From CAYZWU01 sp964482235 (lineage in GTDB: Bacteria > Planctomycetota > B15-G4 > CAYZWU01), in assembly GCA_964482235.1 (NCBI GenBank), contig CAYZWU010000036.1, positions 1-54,644 of the forward strand: a stretch of 54,644 bases of DNA, read 5' to 3'. The notes beneath the pieces were generated by a model, which ran no database searches, was not told where the DNA came from, and saw nothing but the letters and a program-made list of their open reading frames with translations. The position numbers were made by a program, and so were the translations under genes. How positions within the stretch are numbered: position 1 is the first letter of the stretch; the number at the start of each line of letters is the position of its first letter. This document shows, in pieces, positions 7,677 to 16,548 of this stretch.

Positions 7677-9824
7677 TCACTCCCATTCACCCAGGCTGCC
7701 GAGAACGAAGGCATAGGCGAAGGCCGTTCTCCTGTACTGGTCGTCGCGGCCCGATGCGCCTCCATGGCCCGCCGTCATGTCGGTCTTGAGGAGAATGCGC
7801 CCCCCTCCGGTCTTCGAGGCGCGGAGCCGGGCCACCCACTTCGCCGGCTCGAAATACTGGACCTGCGAATCGTGCAGGCCCGCAGTGACGAGCAGATCGG
7901 GGTAGTCCGAGCTCCCGACATTGTCGTAGGGCGAGTAGGAGAGCATGTAGTCATAGTACTTCTTCTCCTCCGGATTGCCCCACTCGTCGTACTCGCTCGT
8001 GGTGAGAGGAATGCTCGTGTCGAGCATGGTGGTCACAACGTCGACGAAGGGGACATGAGCCACGACGCCCTTGAAGAGCTCGGGCCTCATGTTGATCACG
8101 GCGCCGACGAGCAGTCCGCCCGCGCTTCCCCCCATGGCAAAAAGCTTTGCCGGGCAGGTGAACTTCTCTTTGACCAGGTAGTCGGCGCAGTCGATGAAAT
8201 CGGTGAAGGTGTTCTTCTTCTTCAGGAGCTTGCCGTTCTCGTACCACTGCCGTCCCAGCTCCTGCCCTCCCCGCACGTGGGCGATGGCATAGATGAAGCC
8301 GCGATCCACCAGGCTGAAGATCGTCGACCTGAAATCGGCGTCCATGCTGTAGCCGTACGAGCCGTAGCCGTTGATGATAAAGGGATTCTTGCCGTTCCGG
8401 TCCATTCCTTTCCTGTAGAGGATCGAGAGAGGGATTGCGGCGCCGTCGCGCGCCGGAGCATGGAGCCGGTCGACAGCGTAGTTTCCGCGATCGAACCCCC
8501 CGAGAACCTCGTCGCGCTTCTTGAGGACCTTTTCCCTCGTGACCATGTCGTAGTCGTAGGTGGACCGCGGCGTGGAGAGGGACGAGTAGACGAATCGGAC
8601 GACGGAGGTGTCGCACTCGGGGTTCGCGCCAAGACGGGCCGAATAGGCCGGTTCGTCGAATTCGAGATAATGCTCGCCATCGTCCTTCCAGGGCTTGATG
8701 CGGATCCGGATCAGCCCGTCCTTCCACTCGGTCAGCACGAGAAAACCGTTGAAGATCTCGAAGCGGTCCAGCAGGACGTCGTCGCGGCAGGGGATCAGCT
8801 CGCGCCACTCTTCCTTGGCCGTCCCGATCGACCCGGCTTCCATGAGGCGGAAGTTCCGCGCCTTCCAGTTGGTCCTGATGAGGAACCTGTCTTCGAAGTG
8901 GTCGATCGAGTGCTCGTGCCCTTCTTCCCGCTTCGAGAAGAGGAGCGGATCGCCGCCCGGATCGTCCGCGTCGATCAGGCGGTACTCGGTGCTCGACGTC
9001 TGCTTGCAGGCGATGACCACGAACTTCTCGGAGCGCGATTTGAAGAGGGAGACGCCGAACTCCTCGTCCTCCTCCTCGTAGACGAGCCTGTCCCGGGACG
9101 GGTCCGTTCCCACGATATGGCAAAAGACCTGGAACCGCCTGAGAGTGACGAGATCCTGTTTCGTGTAGAACAGCGTCCTGCTGTCGTTCGCCCAGGCCAT
9201 GTCGCCGGTCACGCGAGCGATCTCGCGATCCACGATACGGCCTGTCGCGAGGTTCTTGAAGCGGATCGTGTAGATGCGCCGTCCCTTCTTATCCTCTGCA
9301 AAGGCGAGAAGGTTCTGGTCAGGGCTCACGGCAAGGGCGTCGGGAGAGAAGCCGCGGACGGCATAGTAGCTCTCTCCCTCGGCCCGCTCGTTGGCGTCGA
9401 GCAGGACGGCCTCCGGCCCTCCGAGGGAGATCCTGCGGCGGCAGTAGACGGGGTAGTCCCTGCCTTCCTCGTGGCGAGTGCTGTAGAAGAAGTCGCCCTT
9501 CCTGAAAGGAACCGATTCGTCCGTCTGCTTGATGCGCCCCTTGATCTCCTGAAAAAGCGTCTCCTGCAGTTCTTTCGTACGGGCCATGACGGCGCTCGTG
9601 TAATCGTTCTCCGCCTCGAGATAGGCCGTCACCTCGGGATTGTCGCGCTCCATCAGCCAGTAGTAGGGATCGATGCGGATGTGGCCGTGCCGGATCAGCT
9701 TCTTCGGCACGGCTTTGGCGACGGGCGGCTGCGGCAGCGGGCTTCCCGATTTATCGGCGAGAGAGGCGCAGCCCGAGAGGACGAGAAGGAGAAAGAAGAG
9801 AAGAAACGCCAGGTCGCTCGTCAT
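7677..9824 (-). CDS. ptrB: Oligopeptidase B-type S9 serine peptidase, lipoprotein
   Basis: 715 residues, typical for oligopeptidase B (S9A). A lipoprotein signal (hydrophobic stretch ending LVLSGCAS) is unusual, since the classical enzyme is cytosolic. Next come the N-terminal family segment (KLIRHGHIRIDPYYWLMERD) and the seven-bladed propeller (about 90-430). The alpha/beta-hydrolase domain has INGYGSYGYSMDADFRS and AHVRGGQELGRQWYE. The catalytic triad can be read: Ser567 in AMGGSAGG, Asp652 in LHDSQV, His687 in AGHGGASG. It would cleave short peptides, classically after Arg/Lys, here outside the cytoplasm. Another exported peptidase lies 88 nt upstream on the same strand. Confidence 0.93.
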   Translation of the reverse strand: MTSDLAFLLFFLLLVLSGCASLADKSGSPLPQPPVAKAVPKKLIRHGHIRIDPYYWLMERDNPEVTAYLEAENDYTSAVMARTKELQETLFQEIKGRIKQTDESVPFRKGDFFYSTRHEEGRDYPVYCRRRISLGGPEAVLLDANERAEGESYYAVRGFSPDALAVSPDQNLLAFAEDKKGRRIYTIRFKNLATGRIVDREIARVTGDMAWANDSRTLFYTKQDLVTLRRFQVFCHIVGTDPSRDRLVYEEEDEEFGVSLFKSRSEKFVVIACKQTSSTEYRLIDADDPGGDPLLFSKREEGHEHSIDHFEDRFLIRTNWKARNFRLMEAGSIGTAKEEWRELIPCRDDVLLDRFEIFNGFLVLTEWKDGLIRIRIKPWKDDGEHYLEFDEPAYSARLGANPECDTSVVRFVYSSLSTPRSTYDYDMVTREKVLKKRDEVLGGFDRGNYAVDRLHAPARDGAAIPLSILYRKGMDRNGKNPFIINGYGSYGYSMDADFRSTIFSLVDRGFIYAIAHVRGGQELGRQWYENGKLLKKKNTFTDFIDCADYLVKEKFTCPAKLFAMGGSAGGLLVGAVINMRPELFKGVVAHVPFVDVVTTMLDTSIPLTTSEYDEWGNPEEKKYYDYMLSYSPYDNVGSSDYPDLLVTAGLHDSQVQYFEPAKWVARLRASKTGGGRILLKTDMTAGHGGASGRDDQYRRTAFAYAFVLGSLGEWE

Positions 9825-9912
9825 GTTATCCCCACACTGACTTTTTTTTGAGAAGGCGTTTGGCAGACCGCCCCGGGTGAGTTTCGAGGTGACTGAAATC
9901 TAGGGTGGTCTT

Positions 9913-11235
9913 CTAATAGGATCGGCGTTCGATCGTCACGTCGAGCCACTCTTCCAGTGCGGAGAGGATGGCCTCCCTCTCCTTCCCCTTGAAATCGCGG
10001 ATGCGGATCCGGTGCGATCCTCCCTTCTTGACCATCATCAGCGCATTGGTCTTCTCCGCCGGCTCCACGGCGGAGGCGGACCATGGATCCACCTCGCCAT
10101 AGAGGTAGATGATGTTGTTCCCCTCGTTCGTGAGCCAGCTGTGAACGTCGCGCATCACCTCGGCGTCGAACTCGACCTCCACTCCTTTCGGTGCGAAGAG
10201 GGTGTAGCAGTAATCGGATCCCGTGGTGAGCAGATCCTTCAGGTGCGCGATGTCGTAGCCGTAATAGCCGATCTCAGTGGTGCTCTGATAGAAGAAGGGC
10301 TCGAAGATGGAGGCTCCCGAATCGGAGAAGAAACGAATGGGAACGACTCTCTTCAGACTGTTGAACATCTCCTTCGGCGAGGCGCCCTTCGAAGGGATCG
10401 CGTCGCTGCCGATGGAGCCGAACTGCCAGAACGAGAAGGGGTACTCCAGCACGATGAACTCGAAAGCCAGCTCCTCGCCGATCGAGAAGTTGTAGCCGTT
10501 CTTCTTCGCCGCCTGCCTGAAGAGGGGCAAAATCTCCTTCCTGTTCTCGAGAAGCATGATCTGGAACTTCTTCAGCTTCTCGCGGCATGCTGCGTCCCCG
10601 ACGTTTGCGAGGAACTTCGTGATTCTCGGCTCCTCGAGAGCGAGATTGACGGGGGCGACGTACGGCACCGTGGCGTCCACGTCTTCGGGGTAGTACCGGC
10701 GGTGGAACAGGGCGGTCTGCCCGCCCTTGCTGATCCCCGTGCTTACCCACTTCCCGATGTAGATCGTCTTGAAGAGAGAGATCACGCGATGGTGGTCCGC
10801 TGCGGCCTGCCGGACCGTCAGGTGACGCCACTCCACGGGATCGGGTCTCGATTTGCCGAAGTAGCGGTGCTCCACGATGATCTGGTTCGCGCCCAGCATG
10901 GGGCTGAGCTCGTGCGTCGAGTTGCGGTCCGCCGCGTATCCCTCAGTGTTGATCACCATTGGCCTGTCGTAGCCGGCATGGGAAAGGTAGATCCTCTGCG
11001 AGAAGGTGCCGCCGTCCGGATTCCCGTGATCGAGCGGCTGGGTGAGACGGATCGCGTAGGCCTCTTCGAAGTGGCCGTTCGCCGTTATCTCCTCGACGAG
11101 AACACCGGGAAAGGACTCGATCTTCTCGAGAAGGCTCGATTCCACGACACAGGGCGCGAAGCCCTCTTCCGCGATGTCGGGGATCATGAACTGCGGGGAG
11201 AGCAGCAGCTGGAGAAGGAGAAGCAGTTTAAGCAT
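9913..11235 (-). CDS. Secreted S37-family (PS-10) tripeptidyl-type serine peptidase
   Basis: 440 residues from ATG 11235, chosen for its GAGGAG site and because a short signal peptide (MLKLLLLLQLLLSP) then begins the protein; a longer frame to 11379 lacks such a site. The family features are LTQPLDHGNPDGGTFSQRIY, YAADRNSTHELSPMLGANQI, IIVEHRYFGKSRP and the nucleophile elbow STGISKGGQTALFHRRYYP. Asp in YGEVDPWSAS and His in KGGSHRIRI complete a plausible triad. Related S28/S37 enzymes release short peptides from the N-terminus of substrates. Probably co-transcribed with the oligopeptidase B gene; together they suggest extracytoplasmic peptide degradation. Confidence 0.85.
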   Translation of the reverse strand: MLKLLLLLQLLLSPQFMIPDIAEEGFAPCVVESSLLEKIESFPGVLVEEITANGHFEEAYAIRLTQPLDHGNPDGGTFSQRIYLSHAGYDRPMVINTEGYAADRNSTHELSPMLGANQIIVEHRYFGKSRPDPVEWRHLTVRQAAADHHRVISLFKTIYIGKWVSTGISKGGQTALFHRRYYPEDVDATVPYVAPVNLALEEPRITKFLANVGDAACREKLKKFQIMLLENRKEILPLFRQAAKKNGYNFSIGEELAFEFIVLEYPFSFWQFGSIGSDAIPSKGASPKEMFNSLKRVVPIRFFSDSGASIFEPFFYQSTTEIGYYGYDIAHLKDLLTTGSDYCYTLFAPKGVEVEFDAEVMRDVHSWLTNEGNNIIYLYGEVDPWSASAVEPAEKTNALMMVKKGGSHRIRIRDFKGKEREAILSALEEWLDVTIERRSY

Positions 11236-11515
11236 TTTGACTCCTCTGTTCCTTGGCAACAGCGGGAAATCGTGACGGAAAGGCGTTTGTAACCAGGCCT
11301 CGAGGCAGGTTCGTAGAGAGCTCGCCCTTCGGCGCGCAAGCGGGATTGTCCACCGGGCTGATGGAATTCCACTTGTCACTAAAGGCAGATAGTATTATGG
11401 AACAAAGAGAAAGGAATTGAAAGTGTCCGGTGGCCGATCCATCGTGTCGAGTCGAAATGGTCTCCAGATCGGCCTGCAACGGCTATGGCCGCTGCCGGAT
11501 TTCATGAGGAAGAAG

Positions 11516-13318
11516 ATGAAAATCCTGTTTCTCTGCAGCACCGACTCATGCCGCGGTCCCATGGCCAGGGCGCTTCTCCAGGCCATGGCGCAGGACCGGC
11601 TCGATGTGTTCAGCGCGGGGATCGCCGAGGGGACCTTGCATCCCGCGGCTGTCCAGGCGATGAGCGACGCCGGGTATGACATCGCTTCCCACCGGTCGAC
11701 GAGGCTCGCCGACCTCGATGCCGACGGCTTCGACATGGTGATCACGCTGGGGGAGGAGGCCGGCGCGTTCTGCCGGTCGACCGTTCCCTCCCTCGAGGAG
11801 GAAAGAAAGCGTCTTCTCAGCGGCGTGCCGATCTTGCTCCGGTGGCAGATTCCCGATCCCGCCCGGGGATCGAAGGACGAGGGCGAGCTGAAGTCCGCCC
11901 TTTGCATCCTGCGCGACGATCTCGGCGCCCGGATCGAGGGGCTCCTCGACCACGGCACCCTCGCCGCGCTTCGGCTCGAGCGCAGCAGGCTGCAGCGTTT
12001 CGCCGACATGCTCGACGACGGGATCATCATCCACGACGCCTATCGCAACATCTTTCTCGTGAACGAGGCTCTCGAGCGCATCACCGGCCGCTCGCGGGAC
12101 GAGATCATCGGAAGGGACTGCCACGAGGTCTTTCCCTCTCACGGCCTCTGCGGCAGCAGCTGCCGGTTCCGCCACGACCATGGGAAGGAGGCCGAGGGGC
12201 ACACGTCCAGGGTGACGTACATCACACCCTCAGGCGTGAAGAAGCAGCTCAAGCTCACCGCCCGGCCGATGGAGATCGATTCGGGCGTGCAGGGGGTTCT
12301 CGCCGTGGTCCGCGATCTCACCGAGATCAGGGAGCTGCGGTCCCGCCTTCGCGAGCGGCGCCGCTTCCACGGCATGGTCGGCGTGTCGAACGGCGTGCAG
12401 GAGGTCTTCAGGACGATCGAGTCGGTGAGCGTTTCCGATTACCCCGTCCTGGTCACGGGCGAGAGCGGCACGGGAAAAGAGCTCGTGGCCCTGGCCATCC
12501 ACAACGAGAGCAGCCGGAAGGCCGGCCCCTTCGTGCCGGTGAACTGCGGCGCCCTTCCGGAGAACATCATCGAGAGCGAGCTGTTCGGCCACGTTCGGGG
12601 CGCATTCACCGGTGCGATCCGCGACAAGAAGGGGCGTTTCGAGCTTGCTCACCGCGGCACGCTTTTCCTCGACGAGGTGGCCGAGCTTTCCCCCGGCATC
12701 CAGGTGAAGCTGCTTCGCGTTCTCCAGGAGAAGAAGTTCGAGAGGGTCGGGGGGGAGAAGTCGATCTTTGCCGATGTCCGGATCATCAGCGCCACCAATC
12801 GAGACCTGCGCGGGATGATCATGAGGGACGAGTTCCGGGAGGATCTCTATTACCGGCTGTGCGTCGTGCCGATCGCCCTGCCTCCCCTTCGCGAGCGGCG
12901 CGAGGACATCCCGTACCTGGTCGAGCAGATACTCGAGAGGATCGGCAAGGAGTCGGGGAAGCAGATCTCCGAGGTGGAAGAGCGCGCTCTCGATTTCCTG
13001 CTGGCCCACCTCTGGCCGGGCAACATCCGCGAGCTGATCAATGCGCTCCAGTTCGCATCCGTTCGCTGCAGGGGCGACATCATCCGTGCCGAGGACCTTC
13101 CACCGGAGATCCGTCGCGGGACGATGCCCGCCGACCCGACCGGGTCCGTTTTGAACGAACCCGGTCCGGGGCCGGCAAGGCGCGGCCGAGCCAAGCTGAC
13201 TCGCGAGGCCGTCGACCGCGCCTTGGCCGAGTGCGGCGGCAACAAGGTGCGCGCCGCCCGGATGCTCGGCGTGGGGCGCGCCACCCTTTACAGGTTCTTG
13301 GGAAAGGTCAACGGCTGA
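11516..13318 (+). CDS. Sigma-54 activator with ArsC-like and PAS sensory domains
   Basis: About 600 residues from ATG 11516 (ATG 11504 is an alternative; the ribosome site is weak for both). Residues 1-140 are a low-molecular-weight phosphatase/ArsC-type domain: P-loop FLCSTDSCRGPMA (C7-X5-R13), and WQIPDPARG with the acid residue. A PAS domain follows (about 155-270) with a Cys cluster, C in GRDCHEVF then GLCGSSCRF. The AAA+ domain has Walker A GESGTGKE, the sigma-54 contact loop GAFTGA, Walker B LFLDEV and SATNRDLRG. The C-terminus is a Fis-type helix-turn-helix (ALAECGGNKVRAARMLGVGR). It should activate RpoN promoters in response to a redox or metalloid signal. The best nearby target is the -24/-12 promoter at 16481. 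Its 3' end overlaps that of the convergent Rrf2 gene by 31 bp. Confidence 0.92.
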   Translation: MKILFLCSTDSCRGPMARALLQAMAQDRLDVFSAGIAEGTLHPAAVQAMSDAGYDIASHRSTRLADLDADGFDMVITLGEEAGAFCRSTVPSLEEERKRLLSGVPILLRWQIPDPARGSKDEGELKSALCILRDDLGARIEGLLDHGTLAALRLERSRLQRFADMLDDGIIIHDAYRNIFLVNEALERITGRSRDEIIGRDCHEVFPSHGLCGSSCRFRHDHGKEAEGHTSRVTYITPSGVKKQLKLTARPMEIDSGVQGVLAVVRDLTEIRELRSRLRERRRFHGMVGVSNGVQEVFRTIESVSVSDYPVLVTGESGTGKELVALAIHNESSRKAGPFVPVNCGALPENIIESELFGHVRGAFTGAIRDKKGRFELAHRGTLFLDEVAELSPGIQVKLLRVLQEKKFERVGGEKSIFADVRIISATNRDLRGMIMRDEFREDLYYRLCVVPIALPPLRERREDIPYLVEQILERIGKESGKQISEVEERALDFLLAHLWPGNIRELINALQFASVRCRGDIIRAEDLPPEIRRGTMPADPTGSVLNEPGPGPARRGRAKLTREAVDRALAECGGNKVRAARMLGVGRATLYRFLGKVNG

Positions 13319-13728
13319 TTCGAGAGAACCTTCTCCAGGTCAGCCAGTGTCGTCTTGCTGAAGTACTCCTTCACGTCGTCGTGGATCTTAGTGAGCAGGT
13401 CGCCGAACAGGCAGGTGCCGAAGATGCAGCGCGACTGTCCCAGGATGCAGCTCGAGTTTGAAAGGGGACCGTCCATCACCTCGAACACGTCGAGCAGGGT
13501 GGTCGTCTTCGGATCAGCGGCCAGGGCGAATCCTCCCCCGGGCCCCCTCACCGATCGGACGATTTCGCCTTTTTTCAGCCGCTGGAGCACCTTGTTCAGG
13601 TGCGCCTCGGAGGCGTCGAGAAACCTCGCCACCGCGGCGACCTGGACAAGTTCCTGGTCCTTCCTGTTCACCATGTAGGCAAGAGAGTGAAAGGCGAGAT
13701 TGGCAGCCTCGGAGATGTTGAGAATCAT
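13288..13728 (-). CDS. Rrf2-family transcriptional regulator
   Basis: 146 residues. The winged helix reads ISEAANLAFHSLAYMVNRKD, then VAAVARFLDASEAHLNKVLQ, and RLKKGEIVRSVRGPGGGFAL, the standard Rrf2 layout. Three cysteines follow as C-X6-C-X4-C (SSCILGQSRC, FGTC), in the position where IscR and NsrR bind an iron-sulfur cluster; the spacing differs from both, so the ligand set is uncertain. Third gene of the hcp operon, 21 nt after the ferredoxin-like gene. By analogy with NsrR-type control of hcp it may repress this operon in response to nitric oxide or redox change. A GGAGAGGGAGG site precedes the ATG. Confidence 0.92.
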   Translation of the reverse strand: MILNISEAANLAFHSLAYMVNRKDQELVQVAAVARFLDASEAHLNKVLQRLKKGEIVRSVRGPGGGFALAADPKTTTLLDVFEVMDGPLSNSSCILGQSRCIFGTCLFGDLLTKIHDDVKEYFSKTTLADLEKVLSNQPLTFPKNL

Positions 13729-13749
13729 TTTCTGGTCCTCCCTCTCCTT

Positions 13750-14538
13750 CTACAGCCATTCTTCTGAGAGCAGATCGCCTCGCAGGCTGACAACGCTTTT
13801 CTTCACGGGCACCTTGCGGGCGGCTCTTTTCACGGCCTCCTGCGCCAGGTGGATCAGGCCGCCGCAGCACGGAACCTCCATCACCAGGATCGAGAGGGTG
13901 TTGATCTGCGCCTCGTCGATCATTCCCACGAGCTTCTCGAGGTAGATCTCCTGACCCTGGTCGAGCTTGGGGCAGGCCACCACCAGCGACCGGCCCTTCA
14001 GCTGCGTTGCATGAAAGTCGGCCATGGCAAAGGCGGTGCAGTCGGCGGCCAGCAGAAGATCCGCCCCCTTCAGAAAGGGCGCCGCCGGGGGAACCAGGTG
14101 GAGCTGGATCGGCCAGTGTCTGAGCTCCGAGACCTGCTGCACGGGTGCGTTTCCTTCACCGGGAGAACCGGCAGTGCCGGCCGGCTGCTCGAAACGCAGC
14201 ATCCGCGCTCCGGGGCAGCCACCGCCTCCCCCGTGGGGAGGCGGGGCCGCCATGGCGGGGCGGGCCGCCGGCTCCGGGGAGGGAGAAGACTTCCGCTGCT
14301 CGTCGAGGTGGGCCTTGACAGCCTCCTCGTCGAAGCCGTCGGCCTCCCGCTCCTCGATCGAGATCGCTCCCTCGGGGCAGTCGCCGAGACAGGCGCCGAG
14401 CCCGTCGCAGAGGTTGTCGGCCATGAGGCGGGCCTTGCCGTCGATGATCTGGATCGCTCCCTCGGCGCAGGCTGGGACGCACTCCCCGCAGCCGTTGCAG
14501 AGCTCCTCGTCGATTTTCACCACCTTGCGGGTCGCCAT
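13750..14538 (-). CDS. Two-cluster 4Fe-4S ferredoxin-domain protein, probable Hcp partner
   Basis: 262 residues. Residues about 8-62 are a 2x[4Fe-4S] ferredoxin: LCNGCGECVPACAEGAI, then a second set LCDGLGACLGDCPEGAI. A Pro/Ala/Gly-rich linker of about 50 residues contains GGGGGCPGARM. The C-terminal domain (about 130-262) has LLLAADCTAFAMADFHA, ACPKLDQGQEIYLEKLV and a VPCCGGLIH motif, which may hold another metal or cluster. Genes of this architecture are commonly next to hcp in anaerobes and are thought to deliver electrons to the hybrid-cluster protein. It lies 6 nt downstream of hcp and 21 nt upstream of the Rrf2 gene, so all three probably share one transcript. Confidence 0.88.
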   Translation of the reverse strand: MATRKVVKIDEELCNGCGECVPACAEGAIQIIDGKARLMADNLCDGLGACLGDCPEGAISIEEREADGFDEEAVKAHLDEQRKSSPSPEPAARPAMAAPPPHGGGGGCPGARMLRFEQPAGTAGSPGEGNAPVQQVSELRHWPIQLHLVPPAAPFLKGADLLLAADCTAFAMADFHATQLKGRSLVVACPKLDQGQEIYLEKLVGMIDEAQINTLSILVMEVPCCGGLIHLAQEAVKRAARKVPVKKSVVSLRGDLLSEEWL

Positions 14539-14544
14539 GGCTAC

Positions 14545-16194
14545 CTACCTTCCTTCCAGCATGGCCGCGACGTCGCTTTCCACCGTGCCGATCGGCTTGA
14601 TGTCGAAATTCTCGACCAGCACTCCGGCCACGGCGGGCGAGAGGAAAGCCGGCAGGGTCGGTCCGAGCCGGATTCCCTTGACGCCGAGATGAAGGAGAGC
14701 GAGCAGGACGGCCACGGCTTTCTGCTCGTACCAGGCAATGTCGAAGGAGATCGGCAGCTCGTTGATGTCGTTGAGCTCGAAGACCTCCTTGAGCTTGAGC
14801 GCCACGACGGCCAGGGAGTAGCTGTCGTTGCACTGCCCTGCATCGAGGACGCGCGGGATGCCTCCGATATCGCCCAGGTCGAGCTTGTTGTACCTGTATT
14901 TGGCGCATCCTGCCGTGAGGATCACCGTGTCGTCGGGCAGCTTTTCTGCCACGTCGGTGAAGTAACTACGGCCTTTCTGGCGGCCGTCGCATCCGGCCAT
15001 CACGATGAACCGCTTGATCGCACCCGACTTGACCGCCTCGACGACCTTGTCGGCCAGGGCGAGGACCTGGGCGTGGGCGAAGCCGCCGACAACCTTTCCC
15101 TCCTCGATCGCGATGGGGGGCGGGCATGTCTTGGCCAGCTCGATGACGGCGGAGAAGTCCTTCGCGCCGCCTTCCGGTCTATCCGCGATGCGCTTGGTGC
15201 CAGGGTAGCCCACGACGTCAGTGGTGAAGATGCGATCCTTGTACGAATCCTGGACGGGGACGATGCAGTTCGTGGTCATCACGATCGGACCGTTGAACGT
15301 CTCGAATTCCTTCTTCTGCTCGAACCAGGCGCCGCCGTAGTTCCCCACGAGGTTGTCGTACTTCTTGAAGGCGGGGTAGTAGTGTGCGGGCAGCATTTCG
15401 CCGTGGGTGTAGACGTCCACGCCGCTGTCCCTGGTCTGCTCGAGCAGCTCCGCCAGATCCTTGAGGTCGTGCCCGGAAATGAGGATGCCGGGGTTGCTCC
15501 GCACACCCAGGTTGACCTCGGTTATTTCCGGGTTGCCGTAGGTCTTCGTGTTGGCCTGGTCGAGGAGCGCCATGACGCCCACGGCAATCTCGCCGGCTTT
15601 CAGCACGAGCTGGACCATCTCGTCCACCGAGAGGTCTTTTGTCGTGGAGGCGAGCCCCTCCATGATGAAGTCGTAGATCGACTGGTCCTCGTATCCCAGG
15701 ACAGCCGCGTGGTGGCCGTAGGCCGCGATGCCCTTGAGCCCATAGATGAGGAGTTCGCGAAGGGAGCGCACGTCCTCGTTTTCCGTGGCCAGGATGCCCA
15801 CGTCGGCTGCCCTGGCAGCAAAGGACGCGACGTCGCCGATCCAGTCGACCGAGGGATGAAGGCCGTCGAGCGCCCCTTCTCCCTCGGCGGCCACGGCCAG
15901 ACTCCGGAACCTGTCGCGAAGGGAGAGAGCCTCCTCGACAAAGCTCGAGATCGCGGCTCCGTCGAAGTTGGCATTGGTAATGGTGGAAAAGAGGGCCTTC
16001 GAGGCGAAACGGCCGGCCTCGACACGCTCCATGTCGGCACCCGGGGCCTTTTCGTAAAGGAGGGCCAATCCGCGGAGCACATCAATAAGGAGATCCTGCA
16101 TGCCGGCCGTTTCCGGTGACTTGCCGCAGACGCCCTTGACCTTGCATCCTTCGTTCTTCGCTGTTTCCTGGCACTGATAACAGAACATGTTCAT
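14545..16194 (-). CDS. hcp: Hydroxylamine reductase / hybrid-cluster protein
   Basis: 549 residues, normal for the form found in strict anaerobes. The N-terminal cluster ligands are C5, C8, C17 and C23 (MFCYQCQE, EGCKVKGVCG). Hybrid-cluster ligands lie in segments such as GHDLKDLAELLEQT, YTHGEMLPAHYYPAFKKYDN, NCIVPVQDSYKDRI, VMAGCDGRQKGRSYF, ILTAGCAKYRYN and VLDAGQCNDSYS. Hcp reduces hydroxylamine in vitro and is now mostly viewed as a nitric-oxide reductase or nitrosative-stress enzyme. First gene of the operon with the ferredoxin-like and Rrf2 genes. It is divergent from the sigma-54-driven peroxide/superoxide cluster; the TGAGACA sites between them could serve both directions. Confidence 0.97.
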   Translation of the reverse strand: MNMFCYQCQETAKNEGCKVKGVCGKSPETAGMQDLLIDVLRGLALLYEKAPGADMERVEAGRFASKALFSTITNANFDGAAISSFVEEALSLRDRFRSLAVAAEGEGALDGLHPSVDWIGDVASFAARAADVGILATENEDVRSLRELLIYGLKGIAAYGHHAAVLGYEDQSIYDFIMEGLASTTKDLSVDEMVQLVLKAGEIAVGVMALLDQANTKTYGNPEITEVNLGVRSNPGILISGHDLKDLAELLEQTRDSGVDVYTHGEMLPAHYYPAFKKYDNLVGNYGGAWFEQKKEFETFNGPIVMTTNCIVPVQDSYKDRIFTTDVVGYPGTKRIADRPEGGAKDFSAVIELAKTCPPPIAIEEGKVVGGFAHAQVLALADKVVEAVKSGAIKRFIVMAGCDGRQKGRSYFTDVAEKLPDDTVILTAGCAKYRYNKLDLGDIGGIPRVLDAGQCNDSYSLAVVALKLKEVFELNDINELPISFDIAWYEQKAVAVLLALLHLGVKGIRLGPTLPAFLSPAVAGVLVENFDIKPIGTVESDVAAMLEGR

Positions 16195-16347
16195 TCCATA
16201 TACTCCTTATATTTGATCTGTACTGAGAAACGAGTCTCGTCTTTTTCCCGCAATGGTCGCAGAACTTAATATCGGTATTCAGGTACCGGAATAGCTTTAA
16301 ATCTTTGCTCTGCTCAATTTCTTTGTTTCTTTATTTCCAAAGTTATG

Positions 16348-16409
16348 TCTCATGAGACAGATAAATGAGACAGTAGTGTCTCAATAAATGAATGATACAG
16401 TGAGACATT
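16348..16409. promoter_or_regulatory. Cluster of TGAGACA half-sites, probable activator or repressor binding region
   Basis: Pair 1 is a perfect 14-bp palindrome TGTCTCATGAGACA (16348-16361). Pair 2 is TGAGACA-GTAG-TGTCTCA (16368-16385). Pair 3 is TGATACA then TGAGACA in direct orientation (16395-16401, 16403-16409). Centres are about 22-26 bp apart, near two helical turns. The cluster sits about 70-130 bp upstream of the -24 element, the usual range for sigma-54 upstream activator sites. An Rrf2 operator is the alternative. Confidence 0.65.
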
Positions 16410-16479
16410 CTGGGGGGGTGTTTGATGCAATCGAACGTAATTTATTAGAAATAAACAAGATATAATTTTATGAAACCTT

Positions 16480-16506
16480 TGGCACGAGGTGTGCAAATGT
16501 ACCATC
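16480..16506 (+). promoter_or_regulatory. Sigma-54 (-24/-12) promoter
   Basis: TTGGCACG then AGGT then GTGCAA: GG at 16481-16482 and GC at 16493-16494 are separated by exactly 10 nt, matching TGGCAC-N5-TTGC closely. Transcription is expected to start near 16506, giving a leader of about 43 nt before the ATG at 16549. It reads into the stress gene cluster. Confidence 0.8.
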
Positions 16507-16548
16507 CCAATCCTGATGGCAAGGCCAGTTTAAAAAGGTAATTTTAAA

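Larger units (their letters stand above)
16195..16548. other. Divergent regulatory region between hcp and the oxidative-stress cluster
   Basis: About 350 AT-richer bases without a protein gene. Close to hcp is a short palindrome ACGAGTCTCGT followed by TTTTT (about 16231-16246). In the middle are six TGAGACA-type half-sites (16348-16409). Then comes an AT-rich, probably bendable segment (about 16436-16475) and a sigma-54 promoter (16481-16494). An hcp promoter on the minus strand is not obvious; TATTAA-like sequence near 16268 is a weak -10 candidate. Confidence 0.6.

Noticed and set aside
7764..9851. A 695-codon open frame antisense to the oligopeptidase B gene
   Set aside because: It mirrors the real gene in a GC-rich genome and has low-complexity composition without family features; similar antisense frames at 13849-16119, 39282-41231 and 42711-45218 were dismissed for the same reason.
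16348..16409. Short CRISPR-like repeat array
   Set aside because: The repeated unit is only 7 bp, alternates in orientation and sits at operator spacing upstream of a promoter; no spacers or cas genes are present.
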